64,000 nucleotides of DNA from Dipteris shenzhenensis (GCA_047967505.1 CM106541.1), one strand, 5' to 3'; shown: positions 10,716 through 21,378, counted from the stretch's first letter. Numbers and translations are program-made. The notes: generated by a model not told the origin, from the sequence alone.

Positions 10716-11697
10716 CAAACTATTAAAGGGACATCGAGAAACAAAAAATCCTCGTTGTATGGGGGAACATTTGATTGGAGATCATAGAATCCTCGATGTG
10801 TAGGGAAGGATCCCTCATTTTACGAAATACTACTATATTGTTTAGTATGAAAAGGCTTCTTAGAACTCCATCATTTTTTGCCAAAAGGAGTACTTTTTAC
10901 ATACACCATAGTATGCTTTCACCCAGCTACACCTAATCATACATTGGCCCTCTAGTCAAAGAAACATGCTGGACCCTAAAAGCATACCAAACATAGCTAA
11001 TTACATTGTTATAGTATATGCCCTCTTCACATGACATATTAGAGAACATTGATGTTGATGGATAGTCTACTATTTACTCAAGCATAATTAAGTAAATGTA
11101 TCCCATTATAACCTTATATTTTCATTCAATTATGTCACGAAGTGCAAGTCTGAACTCTTAAATGTAATCGTTGTTGTTGCGTAACATACTTCCAAGCATA
11201 CCTAGTCCATAGGATGAGAAACACATATAGACACTAAGATGTAAAAGAGGTCATAGTATGCATCACAAGACTTGAACGTTCTTTAAAGCATACATGATCC
11301 CTACAATAATCACACAAGGTGAATCCAAGGAAGGAATTCCTTGATGGAGTATCTATGCTTGGAAGAATAATCAACCTCCACAAATCGATGTTATAGCTTC
11401 AAAGTGGAAAATGTAGAGCATCAAATGACTTTTTGAGTATTAAAGTGCTCATAGCGTTTGTGAATACTTGAAAGTGTAAGCTGAGAGTACTTACAAAGTA
11501 AATCCACACTCTTCAAGTCAACACAAGTCATACTCCTACTTCTATTGTGATGCATCATCATACTGCCCTGAGAACGTATCATTGTAACTCCATAAGGGTT
11601 ATATTCTTCCTTTGCATACATTTCAATTTGATGTATGTATCTTATACAATTTAAACAAAGGGAGAACATTTTTCAGTTTCTTTTATGAGTATGGTCT
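10716..11697. other. Intergenic DNA downstream of cysteine synthase
   Basis: AT-rich sequence with no convincing ORF. It is the 3' flank of the minus-strand cysteine synthase gene. I see no canonical AATAAA close to the stop. Confidence 0.4.
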
Positions 11698-13648
11698 CTA
11701 CGTTTCGGAGAAGGTCATCTTCATGCATTCCTCTCTTATAGAGGAAAACAAGTCCGTGGTTAGGTAGCGCTCCCCACCACTCGGTAAGATTGTCACAATC
11801 ATCTTGCCATCATTCTCTGGTCTCTTTGCCACCTGTTGTCACACACACTAGACTTGAGGTGATTGGAACAGATGATCCATAGTTCTTGCGCCAATACTGG
11901 TTTTTCTCCAAAACTCCTGCACAAGCACAAATGCGGTGCATGCATGCACATCGCTACACATGCAAGAACAAAATACCATTCCCAGAGTGAAGAGGGTCCA
12001 TACCTCTAAAGCTGCAGCAAATGCGGCCCCTGAAGAAATGCCCACAAATAAACCTTCCTCCCTGGCAAGCCTCTGTGCAAATGTTATCGCTTCTTCACTA
12101 GAGACTCTGAGAATCTCGTCAGCAACAGTGACATCCGTGACCGTTGGAATAAAACCAGGGCCAATACCTTGGATCTTGTGTGGACCCTTGCACCCACCTA
12201 TAAACATGCAATCGAAGCTAATCTCCAAGAACTACTGGATGCAAGTTTTCAGTAGTAGCAGCGCGTAAGAAACAGGGATCATCATAGGAGATATGCAAGT
12301 TTTCAGTAGTAGCAGTAAGAAACAGGGATATCATAGGAGATATGCACAACCAAGATACCTGATAAAACAGGGCTTTCAGATGGCTCTACAACGATGACTT
12401 TAATGGCTGCTTTTTGCGCCTTCAAATACCTTCCAGCTCCTGAGAAGGTTCCGCCAGTACCAGCAGAAGCAATGAGAATGTCCACCTTTCCGGCTGTGTC
12501 CTTCCAAATTTCTGGCCCTGCACACGTCAATGGGCAGCAGCTTGCATAGAATAGTCGCATTATTTCTAACATGGAATTGATGACTCGCTAGGAGAAGAGG
12601 CCAGCAGCTACAAAATTCACCTGTAGTTTGAAAATGAGCCTCAATATTCATAGGATTCTCCATTTGATTCAGCATGTATGAGTTTGGGATGGTGGCAAGT
12701 AACTCGTTAGCTTTTCCCAACACTCCTGCAAAGCCTAGCGCGGGATCTGGAGTGCACCATGTTGTACACATATTTTAAAAAGGTTATATATATATTGTTT
12801 AAGGACCACAGTCAACAGACTACACGTAAGTATTTCAAGGGAGCAAACCCGTGATGTGTATCTCTGCACCCAATGCCCGCAAGATCATACGACGTTCCAT
12901 CGAATAGGTGGCAGGCATAGTCAAGGCCACCTTATACCCTCTCCGAATGCCAACAAACGCCAGAGCGATTCCAGTGTTTCCACTTGTGGGCTCGACAAGA
13001 GTGGTCACGCCAGGCTGTATGAGCCCCCGGCTTTCAGCATCTTCAATCATCCTATTGCATTCACGAAGTTGTAATCTTATGCATAAAGATGCTACATGCA
13101 GTAAGTACATTACAGGACACAGAAGCTGGGTAGAATGCAGACACAAATGATTTTGATATCATACGGTAGAGCGATCCGGTCTTTTACTGAACCCAGCGGC
13201 TGCTGATATTCGAGCTTGCCAACGATTCTCGCCAAAGCTCCCTCGGTATTTGCAATGTTCTTTATGTCCACGAGTGGAGTCCATCCGATCAACTGCAGTG
13301 AACACATTGTTGTCCTGAGGGTAAAGCCATCGTGTCCTAACTGATGAGGATCAACTCTTGTATCTCAAGACAAGTATAACAACCTGCGTAATGTCGCGAG
13401 CAATGTTTTCTTTCCCTGCTGGTGGATCACAAGAGGCTCCCTCATTGGCGAACGTACGATACTTCCCGAGGAATTCTCCAGAGTCTGCAGTTGCGAAGTG
13501 TCCGATCTGAAAGTAGCAACATTTACATTCCTCAAATCAATCTCTCTCTCTCTCTCTCTCTCCGTTGTTGCAACAAAATAAACTAAGAATTTTTGTGGAG
13601 GTTTACAGGAGGCGGGATGACTGAAAAGGCATCGACATTCTCGTCCAT
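11698..13648 (-). CDS. Cysteine synthase / O-acetylserine (thiol)lyase, 8 exons
   Basis: The PLP enzyme forms cysteine from O-acetylserine and sulfide. Exons (minus): 13648-13607, 13506-13384, 13292-13165, 13051-12849, 12746-12621, 12517-12359, 12197-12004, 11832-11698. All have GT-AG borders and consistent phase, giving 1110 nt and 369 aa with no stop. Motifs: IGWTPLV (57-63); SVKDR with the PLP-binding Lys at 92; TSGNTG (120-125), the substrate loop; GTGGT (227-231), the PLP phosphate loop; GPHKIQGIG; and LPSGGERYL (341-349), closer to bacterial CysK LPSSGERYL than to the usual plant FPSFGERYL. The start is the first ATG after an in-frame TAA nine codons or so upstream. The ~55-residue N-terminal extension is acidic and not Ser-rich, so a plastid transit peptide is not evident and cytosolic location is inferred. 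It appears functional. A paralogue with beta-cyanoalanine or S-sulfocysteine synthase activity cannot be excluded. Confidence 0.93.
12240..12346. repeat. Tandem duplication within cysteine synthase intron 6
   Basis: A ~54 bp unit (GCAAGTTTTCAGTAGTAGCA ... AAGAAACAGGGAT ... CATAGGAGATATGCA) is present twice in a row between exons 6 and 7. It differs by small indels only, so the event is recent. Confidence 0.85.
13540..13562. repeat. (CT)n microsatellite in cysteine synthase intron 1
   Basis: About 11 uninterrupted CT units between exons 1 and 2. Confidence 0.9.
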
Positions 13649-13825
13649 GATCCTACGATCTGCTTGCCGGGAGTCTCTTTAGCGGAGGCGACAGAAGAAG
13701 CTCAATAAACGTACTTTTCGGCTTAAGCTAGCTCTACTCGAGTACAGCCAATTGTACGAAGTTTGCGATGTAAAGGACGCTGATTCCTGAGTTTTATACG
13801 AATGGCCCGATTCAAGATACACCCA

Positions 13826-14101
13826 AAGTCAACCGATCAGAATGGATGAGATTCGGATTCCGGAAATCCCTCCAGCTCATATAATAGTCAGCCTCTACCG
13901 ACTCGGTAGAAGATTCTTCTCAAAGATACCTAAACTTGACCTCCATTTCATTTTGTCAATAACCAACGCTTCATAAAGTCAACCGATCAGAATGGATGAG
14001 ATTCGGATTCCGGAAATCCCTCCAGCTCATATAATAGTCAGCCTCTATCCACTCGGTAAACTTGACCTCCATTTCATTTTGTCAATAACCAACGCTTCAT
14101 G
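13826..14101. repeat. Near-identical tandem duplication in the cysteine synthase promoter
   Basis: Copy 1 (about 13826-13974) and copy 2 (about 13975-14100) both run from AAAGTCAACCGATCAGAATGG through GATTCGGATTCCGGAAATCC, CATATAATAGTCAGCCTCTA and CCATTTCATTTTGTCAATAA to CAACGCTTCAT. They differ by a few bases and by a 24-base stretch present only in copy 1. The block lies 180-450 bases upstream of the gene's ATG, on the side where its promoter must be. Confidence 0.9.
13908..13920. promoter_or_regulatory. Heat-shock-element-like palindrome
   Basis: AGAAGATTCTTCT is a perfect palindrome around its central base and contains nGAAnnTTCn, the heat shock factor core. It sits in the 24-base segment that only one promoter copy has, about 260 bases upstream of the cysteine synthase ATG. 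Function is inferred from the motif only. Confidence 0.4.
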
Positions 14102-14379
14102 TCAAATGAACAAGGTGAATTACCTTCAAGAGGCTTGCCTACGAGCGCCTTTTTGGTATGAGGGGGTAGCCTTAACAAAACGATGAGATTTTGGTAAAGC
14201 AAAAATTAGGCATTTCTTGAATTTTTGGAAGTGCATTTGTCCTATTGGCTCTTCTTCATTTGACTTGAATGTAGACTTTAAAGTGGTTGACTTTCTCTCT
14301 CTCTCTCTCTCTCTCTCTTCCCTTCTTTGTCTCCTCGAGTCTTCTTACACACAATCTCCACCTTTTTTCCCACAACCCT

Positions 14380-14420
<41 letters not shown>

Positions 14421-14531
14421 CCCTTTATCTCCTCTTTCTTCACACCATTTTCAATGGATTCCTTTTTGTTTACTTTTTTAATCTTGGGCAGGCCTTATAA
14501 ATGATTGAATATCATTCACCTTGTTGAAATA
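14102..14531. repeat. Two (CT)n tracts (14294-14319, 14384-14419)
   Basis: Long CT microsatellites separated by a pyrimidine-rich spacer. The plus-strand ORFs here are low-complexity Ser/Leu translations of these tracts. No gene is seen in this stretch. Confidence 0.85.
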
Positions 14532-15218
14532 TTATTGAACGGAGGCCTTTCCATCAACAATGGTATACACGACTGAGTGGTCAGACCAGTACATGAAGTT
14601 GCTTCCGTGCCTACTTCGAGTTAGGTTGCTGGTCACCCAGATGTGGTCCAGTGTCGAGCCATGCAATGTTGTAGGTTCCCTAATTACTTGGTGCATGTTG
14701 TTCGAAGCCATGAAATGGTGTAGAGCTTGTAGTGCATGGCTTCTCTTGTAGTAGCAAATGTTGAAGTCGCCTGTGACATACGTTCTTGTGCTTGGTTGGA
14801 TTTGTTTCAGTAGAAAATTTAGCACCACAATGAGGCCCGTTGTACATGCTGTTGGTGCATTGTAGACATTAATCACAGCGATCGTGGAGGATTTTTGTAT
14901 GTTGAAAACTATTAGAAGACACTCAACCCTGTCCTTGTTGTTGTAATCAAGTTTTCTGGCTAGATTGCAATTGGATTTGAAGAAAGTGGCAATCCCAGTT
15001 ACGGCCTCCCCTTGCACTTTGTTAAATCCCTCTATTGTGGCATTGTTGGTGTGCATCACGTGGAGTTCTTGCAAGCACAAGATTGATGCGGCCATGATGT
15101 TGGGCGTTGACAAGATGTTGGGTAAGTGTGATATGAAGGACCTTGTATTCAAAGATTGCAGGTTGCATGATCGGTTTTCATCATACTGAAATCCAATTGG
15201 TGGGGTTGCCACAATCAA
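14532..15218 (-). CDS. EEP-family endonuclease domain, open reading frame of 228 codons
   Basis: The frame is open with no stop. It shows the endonuclease/exonuclease/phosphatase signatures in order: SLNTRSF near the start, ILCLQELH (metal-binding Glu), INVYNAP, TYVTGDFNI (catalytic Asp/Asn), LDHIWVTS, and WSDHSVV (catalytic Asp/His). The family hydrolyses phosphodiester bonds; in Helentrons and non-LTR elements it nicks DNA. No reverse transcriptase follows, and a helicase precedes it, so a Helentron origin fits better than a LINE. The helicase is decayed by shifts, so this is likely a surviving piece rather than an independent gene. The first ATG/start is uncertain because the frame begins at a non-ATG codon. 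Confidence 0.7.
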   Translation of the reverse strand: MIVATPPIGFQYDENRSCNLQSLNTRSFISHLPNILSTPNIMAASILCLQELHVMHTNNATIEGFNKVQGEAVTGIATFFKSNCNLARKLDYNNKDRVECLLIVFNIQKSSTIAVINVYNAPTACTTGLIVVLNFLLKQIQPSTRTYVTGDFNICYYKRSHALQALHHFMASNNMHQVIREPTTLHGSTLDHIWVTSNLTRSRHGSNFMYWSDHSVVYTIVDGKASVQ

Positions 15219-15269
15219 GTTTCATGTAATCGATTTAGCTCATGGAGGACGGTGCTGTCAACCTTAATG

Positions 15270-16629
15270 TGTTTTTCTTGCAACGGTTACAAGAAGCATA
15301 GATTTCCTGGGTCACAAACATGGGCTAGCGTTGTGTATACGAGGCCATGTGTTTTTATACCCGATGGGTCAAATGCAAGACATTCCATGGTGAGTCCTTG
15401 TACACAATGTATTGTCCCAGCAATAGCTGCCTAGATAGGGAATTGGTACCTGCAAACAGTATTTAGGTGGTTTTTTCCTATTTGAAATTCGCGCGAAATT
15501 TGCAAGATAGGAGTCCATGTCCTGGGAGTTTCTTTTTTGAAGAGGAAGAGGTATTTCGATCATGTCTGTCTGCCTGTTGCTATGTTTGTGAATTCAATCC
15601 AAATGACAGGAGGATCCGTTTCATTTATTGCAGACCTAAAAATTGCATTGGCGCCGTTCACAAGGCCATCTGGAATGTCAAGGTTACCACCACACATTTC
15701 GACGATCATGCCAGGTTTAAGGAGCAACTCCTTGTGCAGTCCACCTATCAACTTGGGGTCAGGCCGTGTTGTTTTGCTGCATGTTTTGTGCCTGATGTCC
15801 CTTGCCTCAATGCGGTGTGGTTCGAGGGGTGCCAACAGTACATGGTATTGATAAGCGAGAGGTCAACGGAGGTCTGTGTTCCTATGCGCAAGCGGTTCAA
15901 TTGATCGAGAAAATTACCATGCTACTACGCATGGGCATGTCGAGCTCATAGGACTTGGCGTTTTCTTGCCAAGTTGAAGGATTTGCAGCTACCATTGAAG
16001 GCTTATAGGAGAAGATCCAGTTGTCTTTGGTTGGGCTAGCTTGGCAAAAGTCTCCGCACAGTAGCACTTCGACTCCTTCGAATGGATTGGAATGGTTGTG
16101 CTTTATTTTGCGCATTCGCATGTCAGCTGCTACAATGAACGTGTTTTTGCCTATCAGGCAACACCTCATCGAAGACGATTAGCTTGACATCTAGTTGCGA
16201 CAACATCTCTAGCTTTTCTGTTGAAAGGCTCTTGTATGTCGAGGCAAGCAAAGGCAAATACAATGCAACATGTATAGTTGTGCCCCCTATGTTGTAGGCT
16301 GCTTTGCCCCAGTGTATGCCAAAAGCAAAACTCTTGGGAGATCAACGTCGTTTGAAGTGCGCCTGAGTGTAGTGGCGTTGCAATGCTTGAACCAGCAATA
16401 GCAAGGTGAAAGTTTTACTTGTTCCAACGTTCCCAGACAAGAACAAGAACAATTGCTTGTCAGGTCTTGTTCCTTTTTTTAGCATTATATCGTCTAGGAG
16501 CAATCGTTGATTAGTGTTCAATTTTCGAAGCTCGTGGTAGTACTCTTCGTTGGGCATTGAAGCGAAAGTGAATGCTGAAGCAATTTGATGTTGTGCCATC
16601 TTTTGACCATGTTGAAGCTCAATATTCAA
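15270..16629 (-). pseudogene. PIF1-like (Helitron-class) helicase, frameshifted
   Basis: Segments in successive minus-strand frames line up with PIF1 motifs. LNTNQRLLLDDI then LFLFLSGNVGTSKT is a Walker A (usually GGAGTGKS). Then come YNIGGTTIHVALYLPL, LIVFDEV (Walker B), VEVLLCGDFCQASP (motif III), LLLKPGMIVEMCGGNLDI with DGLVNGANAIF (motif IV region), and AGTIHCVQGLTMECLAFD (motifs V/VI). At least three frame changes separate them. The canonical GKS of Walker A is TSK here, so even the local site is altered. It is inactive as it stands. Confidence 0.75.
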
Positions 16630-16751
16630 GTCAAACTCAGCGGGTGCATGTGAATGATCCCGTTTATCTCCTTCAAGAGTTCTTTGAGAGATCTACCTTG
16701 TGAGAGAGATCATTGAGAGCCTAGACTTCTTTGAGAGAGAGAGATTTATCC

Positions 16752-19700
16752 CTATGTTGATCTCCTGGTCTCATGATCTCTGGCATAGTCACTGTCATAG
16801 TATCCATGCAACCGTGGATGACTTCCTCTGTATTCTATCGCAAACTGTCTTGTACCTCTGATGTATCTCAAAACTATTTTGGCTGCATTCCAGTGAGACT
16901 GTTTTGGATTGGCCATAAACTGTGCTAGTGAGCTTACTGCATAACAAATATCTGGCTGTGTGATAGTCAAATATATAAGAGATCAAATGAGCTACCTATA
17001 GTATATGTCATTGATTGGAGGCTTGATCGGAGGCTTTTCTGAATCTTTAGTAAGTTTCAAACTCTGTTCCATGGGAGTGGCTACAATATATGAAACTTCT
17101 TCAGGAGACTATCAACATACTTGAGCTGACTCATGAATGTGCTATCTGAATCTCTCCAGAACTCAATTCCAAGACAATAGTGCATAAGTCCAAGATCTTT
17201 CATGTCGAACTCTGCAGATAAGTCTTGTTTTAGTTTTTTTTTTAAGCTATCCTTGCTTCCTGTCACAATTAGATCATCTACGTATAAAAGTGCAATAGTA
17301 ATGTCTTTCCCTTGAACTTTGTAGTTGAGAGTATGATCTGCATTGGATTTCATGTATCCCAGATCAACAAAATACTTGTCGATTCTGCTGTACCAACTTC
17401 TAGGTTCTTACTTTAAGCCGTAGAGACACTTTTTGAGATGGCAAACCTTATTCTCTTTTCTTGGTTCAACATAATATGCTTCCTCATCTAAGCTGGTACA
17501 GATTAGTGTCACTAGTGATATCAAGAACCATATGGAATCCATCTTTGCTACTGGAGCATAAGTCTCATCATAGTCCTGACCATATTGCTGTGCAAATCCT
17601 TTTGCAACTAGTCTGGCTTTGTATCTTCGAATACTGCCATCAAGATTGTACTTCACTTTGTATACCCATTTGTTTGCTATGGCCTTCTTTCCTGGTGGAA
17701 GGTCGCATAATTCCCAAGTATTATTCTTATACAAAGCATCCATTTCTTCATTCATAGGAGTTTGCCATTCTGGCTTGTCTACTGCATCTTCAAAGTACAC
17801 TGGCTCTTCTATAGCCATGATGGTAGTCATAAGAGCATAGTTGGTTGTTTCAACCTGAATTGCTTTGCCTTTCTGAGCATATGTCAATCTGGCTGGAGGT
17901 CTACTTTCCCTAGTAGACCGGCTAAGCTGCTATGGCTCTGCTTGGGGTGCTACTAACAATTCTTGCTCTTCTTTATCAACCTTTTCTATAGATGACTCTA
18001 AAGTCGATGCTTCTATCTCCTCTGTATTTGAGGTTTTCCATTCTAATTCCTCATCAAAGATTACATCTCTGGAGATAATGACCTTGCGGTTGATGGGATC
18101 ATACAACTTGTATGCTTTGCTTTCTTCACTGTAGCCAACCATGATGCATTTGCTTGACTTCGCATCCAATTTCATGTGTGATCATCATGTATGTGGGCAT
18201 ATGCTATGCAACCAAATATGGAGAGATGCCCAATGTGTGGCTTGTGTCCAATGAATGCTTCATAAGGAGTCATACCCTGTATCGGTTCGGTAGGAAGCCG
18301 ATTAAGCAGATAGTTTACAGTGCTATTGCTTCTGCCCAATATTGATTTGGAAGATGCTTTTCACTAAGCATAGCACTGTCTACTAAAGTCCCATTCTTCC
18401 TTTCAGCTCTAGCATTCTGCTGAGGAGTATCTGCACATGTGAATTTTGTTCAAATGCCGTGACTTCTGCAAAATTTCATGAATGTTGAAGACATGTATTC
18501 ACCTCCTCTATCTGGTCTCATGACTTTGATCTTTTTTCCTGTTTGGTTTTCTACCATGGCTTTGAATTCTTGAAATCTAGAAAACACTTCAGATTTCTCT
18601 TTCAAAAAGTAGACCCAACAATATCTGTTGTGTTCGTCGATGAAAGTCAGGTAGTAAAGTGAACCATTGATGCTGCGGGTCTGGGCATAACCCCATACAT
18701 CTATATGTATCAAGTTAAGAATACCTTGTGCATGAGAGGTACTTCTGTCAAAATTGGTTTGCTTTTGTTTGCCGAAGCAGCATGCTTCGCAAACTTTTCC
18801 AAGAAATTGTAGCTTCGGAATCCCAATTGCCATATTTTGATTCCTAAGATCTAACAAGTACTTGAAGTTGACATGACCATATCTCTCGTGCCATTTTGGA
18901 GATAGTGGCATCTGTTGAGGTTGAGATGACATGGCATGCTTCTCTGGTACTATAGCTAGCATTCTATACAAGCGTCCTTCCTTGACACCTTTTGCTACTA
19001 GCTAACATCTTCTGGATTTTGTCTTTGATAGTGCATTCATCTCCGTCAAAGATGACTCTGTAATTGTGTTCCATCATATGACCTACTGAGACAAAAGGTT
19101 TTTTATGAGCTTCAGAACATAGAGCACATCTTTCACCAATCCTTTCGTACTAGTGAAGTTCATAGGGATAACTCCTGTCCCTTCAACTAGATTCCATGTA
19201 TTATCTGCAGTGTAGATGACATTTTTCTAACCTTCTAATGGTATCATCTCTGTGAACCATTCCTAATGATTTGTCATATGAGATGATGCACCACTGTCGA
19301 TATACCAAGGATCCTATTCTACTTGGTTGACTTGATAGTAGCTGAAATCCTCTTTGGGATTGTAATCAGTGTCTGGGTACACTGTCTGGGTACACTATAT
19401 CAGTTTGTTGCATTTCCTTGCTTGCAATAAACATATTTCCATGTTCATTTGCAAATGACTGTGACTAGAATGTCCACCATGATGATTTCCTCTGCCTCAA
19501 AAATTCCCTTGATTACTGCTAGATTGACTACCTTGGTCGTACTGCTTCTTGCGGCAATCTCTTTCAGTGTCCAAACTTGTGACAATAGTTGCACTGAATG
19601 TTTGACACATTGGTGGATGCATTCCCTCGTCCTTGGAATCTTCCTCGATTGAAATGATTTCCTCTTTGCTGATTGTGATGCTGCTGAGGATGATGCTGAT

Positions 19701-20515
19701 GCTAACTTTGATTTTGCTGCTGAGGATGATTACCACTTTGCTGGAATGATCTACCTCTACCTATGCTTCTGTCTGAAGCTATGAATGCTTGATCATTATA
19801 ATGACCTTTACGTGCTTGAATGGCCTACGTCCTGAGTTATTCACCAAGTAGGACTCACTGGAGTTCTTCCAGCGTTGGAATTTGCCATTGGATGGCAATA
19901 CTCTGGACTAGATTCTCATATCCCTCTCCTAGTCCATTCAGGATTACTTGAACCATTTCTGCTAGGTTCATAGTCTCTCTTGCTGTTGCGAGTTGATTGT
20001 TGTAGTCTTTTATCCGGAGTACATAAGCACCGGAGTACATAAGCATGACCAGTTTCGCTACTGTTGTGGAAACTTTGGTTGATTTGGTTTCTCAATGTGA
20101 GAATCCTGGATGTGTTCTTGGACTCGTAGAGAGCTACAAACATATCCCATGCTTCTTTTGATGTCTTCATTGTGTTGAGTTGTCCTAGCATGACATCTTG
20201 CACATTTTGCTTGATCAGATGATATGCATACTTGTCTTTCTTATCCCATTCTGCCTGAGCTCGGGCAATGGTAGGATCTGCTACAGATGCGGAAATTGTT
20301 TATGTAGCTATAGATCCCACTACTGGTGTTGTGACAACACGTGGAGTAGAGCTGCTGGTGGCTAGATTGTCCAATGGTCTAGGTGTAGACCCATCGACAT
20401 ACTCCCATTTATCCTGAAGTACTAGAATGGTCTCCATTTGATATTTCCATGTGCCATAATTGGAGTTGTCTAGCTTAGCAGATGCCTCCAGATTGAGGTT
20501 GCTAGTCATAGACAT
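16752..20515 (-). pseudogene. Copia retrotransposon gag-pol, 3'-truncated
   Basis: Gag starts at 20515: LDNSNYGTWKYQME, later LNTMKTSKEAWD and LYESKN. A zinc knuckle near 19560-19600 (CNYCHKFGH-x-KRDC) has the usual Trp codon as TGA. Integrase at 18971-18450 has WHERYGHVNFKYL, CEACCFGKQ, IHIDVWG and DRGGEY (HHCC plus D,D). The line continues in other frames to NARAERKNGT. Reverse transcriptase at 17887-17081 has KPEWQTPMNEEMDAL, NKWVYKVKYNLDGSI, YKARLVAKGF, an internal deletion before the usual MDVKNAFL block, and YVDD. RNase H begins at 16970 (ITQPDICYAVSSL) and stops at YARDHETRRST, exactly where Helentron-side DNA begins. No primer site or LTR was found at the 5' end. Multiple stops and shifts make it non-functional. 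Confidence 0.88.
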
Positions 20516-21060
20516 GGTGTAGGAAATAAACTCAAAGTGTCGTGAAAAAACTCTGTATGAATCAACTGCAAAACACTGACTCTTAACTGTCGATGAAGAT
20601 AGAACTGCAATATATAAAATTCGATCTGTGGAAAATTAGGAGGTGGCATTGCGAACTTGTTTAGACCTCTTGATAAGATTAAATGATAGCCCCCAATATG
20701 AGATTGTGAACACTTCACAAAAATATCTAAGTATGGTTTTTTTGGCTCCATCATGATTCCCAAAACCATGCTAGAAGTTATATCTTTCTTAGAGAAGCTT
20801 GCATTCCATGGCTTCTCATTTTCCTCCATATGTTTCCTCAACATCATAAGATAAAGCTCAGTTTTTCTTTGAATGAGAAACCAAACTTTTCTTCCCATGT
20901 GTATGTGAGTCCACTTCCCTTGAAAGTTATCAAGGGCATACTCTTTCCCATTCAAATGTAAGGTGGTGCTAGAGACAAATGCTCTAATCTCTTGAGAGTG
21001 CTCCATAATATTTGAAAATTCTACATGAAAAATGATCAAGAAGACTTTAGATAGATACAA
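20506..21060 (-). CDS. Unrecognised 184-codon open frame
   Basis: The frame is open without a stop through 184 codons and overlaps the Copia gag start by ten bases in a different frame. An internal ATG gives MEHSQEIRAFVSSTTLHLNG. Trp, Lys, Glu and His are frequent and the composition looks protein-like (KVWFLIQRKTELY, ENEKPWNASFSKKD). I recognise no domain and there is no signal peptide. It could be a transposon-carried gene, an unrelated decayed exon, or chance. Expression evidence is lacking. Confidence 0.3.
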   Translation of the reverse strand: MYLSKVFLIIFHVEFSNIMEHSQEIRAFVSSTTLHLNGKEYALDNFQGKWTHIHMGRKVWFLIQRKTELYLMMLRKHMEENEKPWNASFSKKDITSSMVLGIMMEPKKPYLDIFVKCSQSHIGGYHLILSRGLNKFAMPPPNFPQIEFYILQFYLHRQLRVSVLQLIHTEFFHDTLSLFPTPCL

Positions 21061-21150
21061 TGCTTCAACAAAATAGCCAATAAGAATTTAAAGTATAAAC
21101 TGAAAGACAATGCATTTTGCCCATCATACCCGCTACCGTCCGCCATAAGG

Positions 21151-21371
21151 AAAGGAGGGATTACCCCCTCCCCTTATTTCCTAGTGGCCAGTGCTACTAC
21201 AGAATAGGAGGGGGTAATCCCGCTTCCCTTACCCCCCTCCCCTTATTCCTTGGTGGTCACGGTGGTTGCCATGGAATAAGGGGAGGGGGTAATCCCCCGT
21301 CCCTTATTCCTTGGTAGTCACAAGTTGCCATGGAATAAGGGAGGGGAGGAACAAGGGAGGGAGAGGATATC
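21151..21371. repeat. Three successive hairpin-forming repeats
   Basis: The motif GGATTACCCCCTCCCCTTATT and its inverted partner AATAAGGGGAGGGGGTAATCC alternate so that three hairpins follow each other: arms about 21157-21180/21202-21222, 21220-21250/21273-21297 and 21289-21312/21331-21355. Each has a ~30-base spacer containing GTGG-CA-G--GCCATGG. A further inverted pair (GAGAGGATATCCCCTCTC) follows at about 21361-21378. There is no coding content. Confidence 0.75.
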
Positions 21372-21378
21372 CCCTCTC

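Larger units (their letters stand above)
14532..16629 (-). mobile_element. Helitron2/Helentron-like remnant (helicase + endonuclease)
   Basis: Reading on the minus strand, a PIF1-type helicase is followed by an EEP-fold endonuclease, the order known for Helentron/Helitron2 rolling-circle transposons in which the endonuclease is at the C-terminal end. The Rep domain and N-terminal part are absent; the element is cut near 16630-16750, where a Copia element begins. Terminal structures were not identified. Confidence 0.72.

Noticed and set aside
11848-12228. Alternative last exon of cysteine synthase ending QSPQV
   Set aside because: It reads through the donor after AALE. Splicing to the acceptor at 11833-11834 instead restores VAKRPEN and the LPSGGERY motif with correct phase.
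14217-14504. Ser/Leu-rich ORFs on the plus strand
   Set aside because: They arise from two (CT)n tracts.
15467-15904. 145- and 104-codon plus ORFs
   Set aside because: Antisense of the helicase motifs on the minus strand.
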